DNA of 13,214 nt from Paracoccaceae bacterium. Its GTDB lineage: Bacteria; Pseudomonadota; Alphaproteobacteria; Rhodobacterales; Rhodobacteraceae. Shown piece by piece: positions 12,093 to 13,214 of the stretch. How positions within the stretch are numbered: the stretch's first letter is position 1; each line of letters starts with the position of its first letter. Location: positions 1-13,214 of the forward strand of contig JAMWZF010000051.1 of the NCBI GenBank assembly GCA_024304875.1, read 5' to 3'. Below the pieces are notes generated by a model. That model saw only the letters and a list, made by a program, of their open reading frames with translations. It ran no database searches and was not told the origin of the DNA. The position numbers and the translations under genes were made by a program.

Positions 12093-12955
12093 GCCTGACG
12101 GCCGTCCAGCGCCGCGGCGACGACCGCTGCGAAGTCCGCGTCGTCCCGGACCCGCGCGATGTCGGCCGCATCCACCGTGACGCCCCAGCGCGCCGCCATC
12201 TCCTCGTAAAGCGGCTGGCGGTGGGCGAGGGCGCTGGCGTAGGTCCAGCGGATGAAGGCGTCGGGGTCGACCGCGTCTTCGGCCAGCCCGGTCTCGGCGA
12301 CGTAGGCCCGCCAGCAGCGGTCCAGGAAGTCGGGCCGGTAGGACATCGGCTTCGGCGCCGCGTCGAACCGGCGGATCAGCTCCTCGGTATGGTCCTCGGT
12401 GCCGCGGATCCAGACCATCAGGCAGTGCCGTGACAGGAGCGTCAGCAGCGCGTCGCCGGGGTCCGCGGGGTCCACCCATTCGCAGATCGACCCGCCCGTG
12501 TCGCAGACGAAATGGGGGTAGCCGTAGAGGGCCTCGGCCCGGTCGATGAAATAGGGCGTGTCCTCGAGTGCCGCGATCTCGGCCCGGCGGAACTGGGCCT
12601 GGCGGCGGCGGTATTCCTCGATGGGCATGCCGCCCTTGTCCGGGTCCCCCGGTTTGCCGAGGTAGGTCGACACGGGCGCGAGGTTGTCGAAGCTGAGATT
12701 GGTGCCGATGTGGATGCTGTCGGACATCAGCAGGTTCCGCAGGAAGGGCACCTTCATCGCCTCGGCCTTGGCGTTGTCGGCGATGTATTCGCCCATGTAG
12801 CGGGTGCCGATGCGGTAGTCGATCGAGTAGTGGAACCAGCCGCCCTGCCGGCGCAGGAGCGAGGAGACATGGGTCTTGCCCAGCCCCGACATGGCGAAGA
12901 GCAGCACGCGCTTGCGCGGAGCGGAAAGCCAGTCGGAGGCGGTGTCGTACAACAT
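12089..12955 (-). CDS. Uncharacterised P-loop ATPase
   Basis: A 288-residue cytoplasmic protein with an N-terminal P-loop, AMSGLGKTHVSSLLRR (21-36; K27 and T28 in the phosphate-binding site), preceded by the hydrophobic strand RVLLF. This resembles small AAA-like or kinase-like P-loop proteins that phosphorylate or sense small molecules. Next come WFHYSIDYRIGTRYM (40-54), a charged middle (EEYRRRQAQFRRAEIAAL), then PHFVCDTGGSICEW (about 148-161), where the D could act as Walker B or base. A strand LMVWIRGTEDH (about 179-189) and WTYASALAHRQPLYEEMAAR (about 239-258) have the layout of the C-terminal part of nucleoside/shikimate kinase-like folds. The ATG at 12955 has GAGGG just upstream; a longer start at 13006 would run into the upstream gene. 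It lies 10 bases after the EamA transporter gene. Substrate and role are unknown. Confidence 0.88.
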   Translation of the reverse strand: MLYDTASDWLSAPRKRVLLFAMSGLGKTHVSSLLRRQGGWFHYSIDYRIGTRYMGEYIADNAKAEAMKVPFLRNLLMSDSIHIGTNLSFDNLAPVSTYLGKPGDPDKGGMPIEEYRRRQAQFRRAEIAALEDTPYFIDRAEALYGYPHFVCDTGGSICEWVDPADPGDALLTLLSRHCLMVWIRGTEDHTEELIRRFDAAPKPMSYRPDFLDRCWRAYVAETGLAEDAVDPDAFIRWTYASALAHRQPLYEEMAARWGVTVDAADIARVRDDADFAAVVAAALDGRQA

Positions 12956-12965
12956 GCGCCCTCGA

Positions 12966-13214
12966 TTAGCGGGCGGCGGGCGCCTGCGCCAGAGGGGCCC
13001 CGACACGTTGCCCGCGGTTGAGGATCAAAAGTCCCAGTGCGAGGAGCGCGAAGCCGGCGTAGGCATTCCAGCCAAGCGCCTCGCCGCGGATCCATGCCCC
13101 GAGCACGATGGCCACGGGGGCGACGAGGAGCGTCACCAGCATCAGGTTCCCGGCCCCGGCCATGCCGAGGACCCGGTAGTAGAGCAGGTAGGCCCCCGCG
13201 GTCGCCACCTGGGG
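12966..13214 (-). CDS. EamA/DMT-family transporter, C-terminal part only
   Basis: Only the last 82 codons are in the window; the gene continues past base 13214. The visible part has three hydrophobic stretches: AGAYLLYYRVLGMAGAG, NLMLVTLLVAPVAIVLGAWI, and AYAGFALLALGLLILNRG. They are separated by RGEALGWNA, the short G-E-x-L loop found before the last helix of EamA domains. EamA/DMT proteins are ten-helix inner-membrane exporters or importers of metabolites such as amino acids; the substrate cannot be told from this end. The reading frame is open to the edge, so an internal GTG at 13208 is not taken as the start. The downstream ATPase gene follows after 10 bases, suggesting an operon. Confidence 0.88.
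   Translation of the reverse strand, partial: PQVATAGAYLLYYRVLGMAGAGNLMLVTLLVAPVAIVLGAWIRGEALGWNAYAGFALLALGLLILNRGQRVGAPLAQAPAAR

Overview
The window looks like chromosomal DNA of an alphaproteobacterium of the Rhodobacteraceae (Roseobacter/Rhodobacter) type. Reasons: very high G+C with strong third-position GC bias; L13 and S9 proteins of the alphaproteobacterial form, S9 with an N-terminal extension; a DUF1127 protein beside a MocR regulator; and a GC-rich extragenic palindrome of a style familiar from this family. Both ends of the window cut through genes. No tRNA, rRNA, CRISPR array, transposase, integrase or origin was seen, and no gene-free stretch exceeds 300 bases.

Left part (1-2385): the N-terminus of an enoyl-CoA hydratase (minus) faces away from a PaaI-type hotdog thioesterase (plus), a pairing that suggests acyl-CoA metabolism. 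The thioesterase converges, with overlapping stop codons, on a small DUF1127 protein. The DUF1127 gene is divergent from a MocR-type (GntR wHTH + aminotransferase fold) regulator. Their shared spacer carries three copies of an ATACAA-like hexamer about four helical turns apart, a plausible MocR operator.

Middle (2386-7358): rplM-rpsI forms a classic ribosomal protein operon with a readable promoter and a UUCG-capped terminator. After it comes a lone 148-residue protein resembling the C-terminal half of Hcp tube proteins, with an HELTH motif in one loop and a C-terminal extension. Then potB-potC-potA, joined by ATGA and GTGA overlaps, encodes the membrane and ATPase parts of a spermidine/putrescine-family importer; no substrate-binding protein is in the window. 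The operon is followed by a dense set of palindromes, including a 27-base inverted repeat with 25 pairs.

Right part (7359-11340, all minus): reading in gene order, metA (with the glutamate at position 111 linked to acetyl-CoA use), a membrane-anchored alpha/beta hydrolase, a polyphosphate kinase 2, a WHG-type TetR regulator and a PagL-like lipid A deacylase candidate. Gaps are 42, 54, -8 and 9 bases, so part or all may be one transcript. The last three genes are the tightest set and hint at envelope or stress adaptation; this is inference.

Right end (11341-13214): a secreted six-cysteine protein (plus) diverges from metA and converges, sharing a CTAG stop-codon palindrome, on an uncharacterised P-loop ATPase. 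That gene follows a truncated EamA/DMT transporter (both minus).

No complete new defence or mobile system is visible. The best leads are the Hcp-like orphan, the MocR/DUF1127 operator, the composite palindrome, the PPK2-TetR-PagL cluster, and the two convergent pairs with interlocked stop codons.
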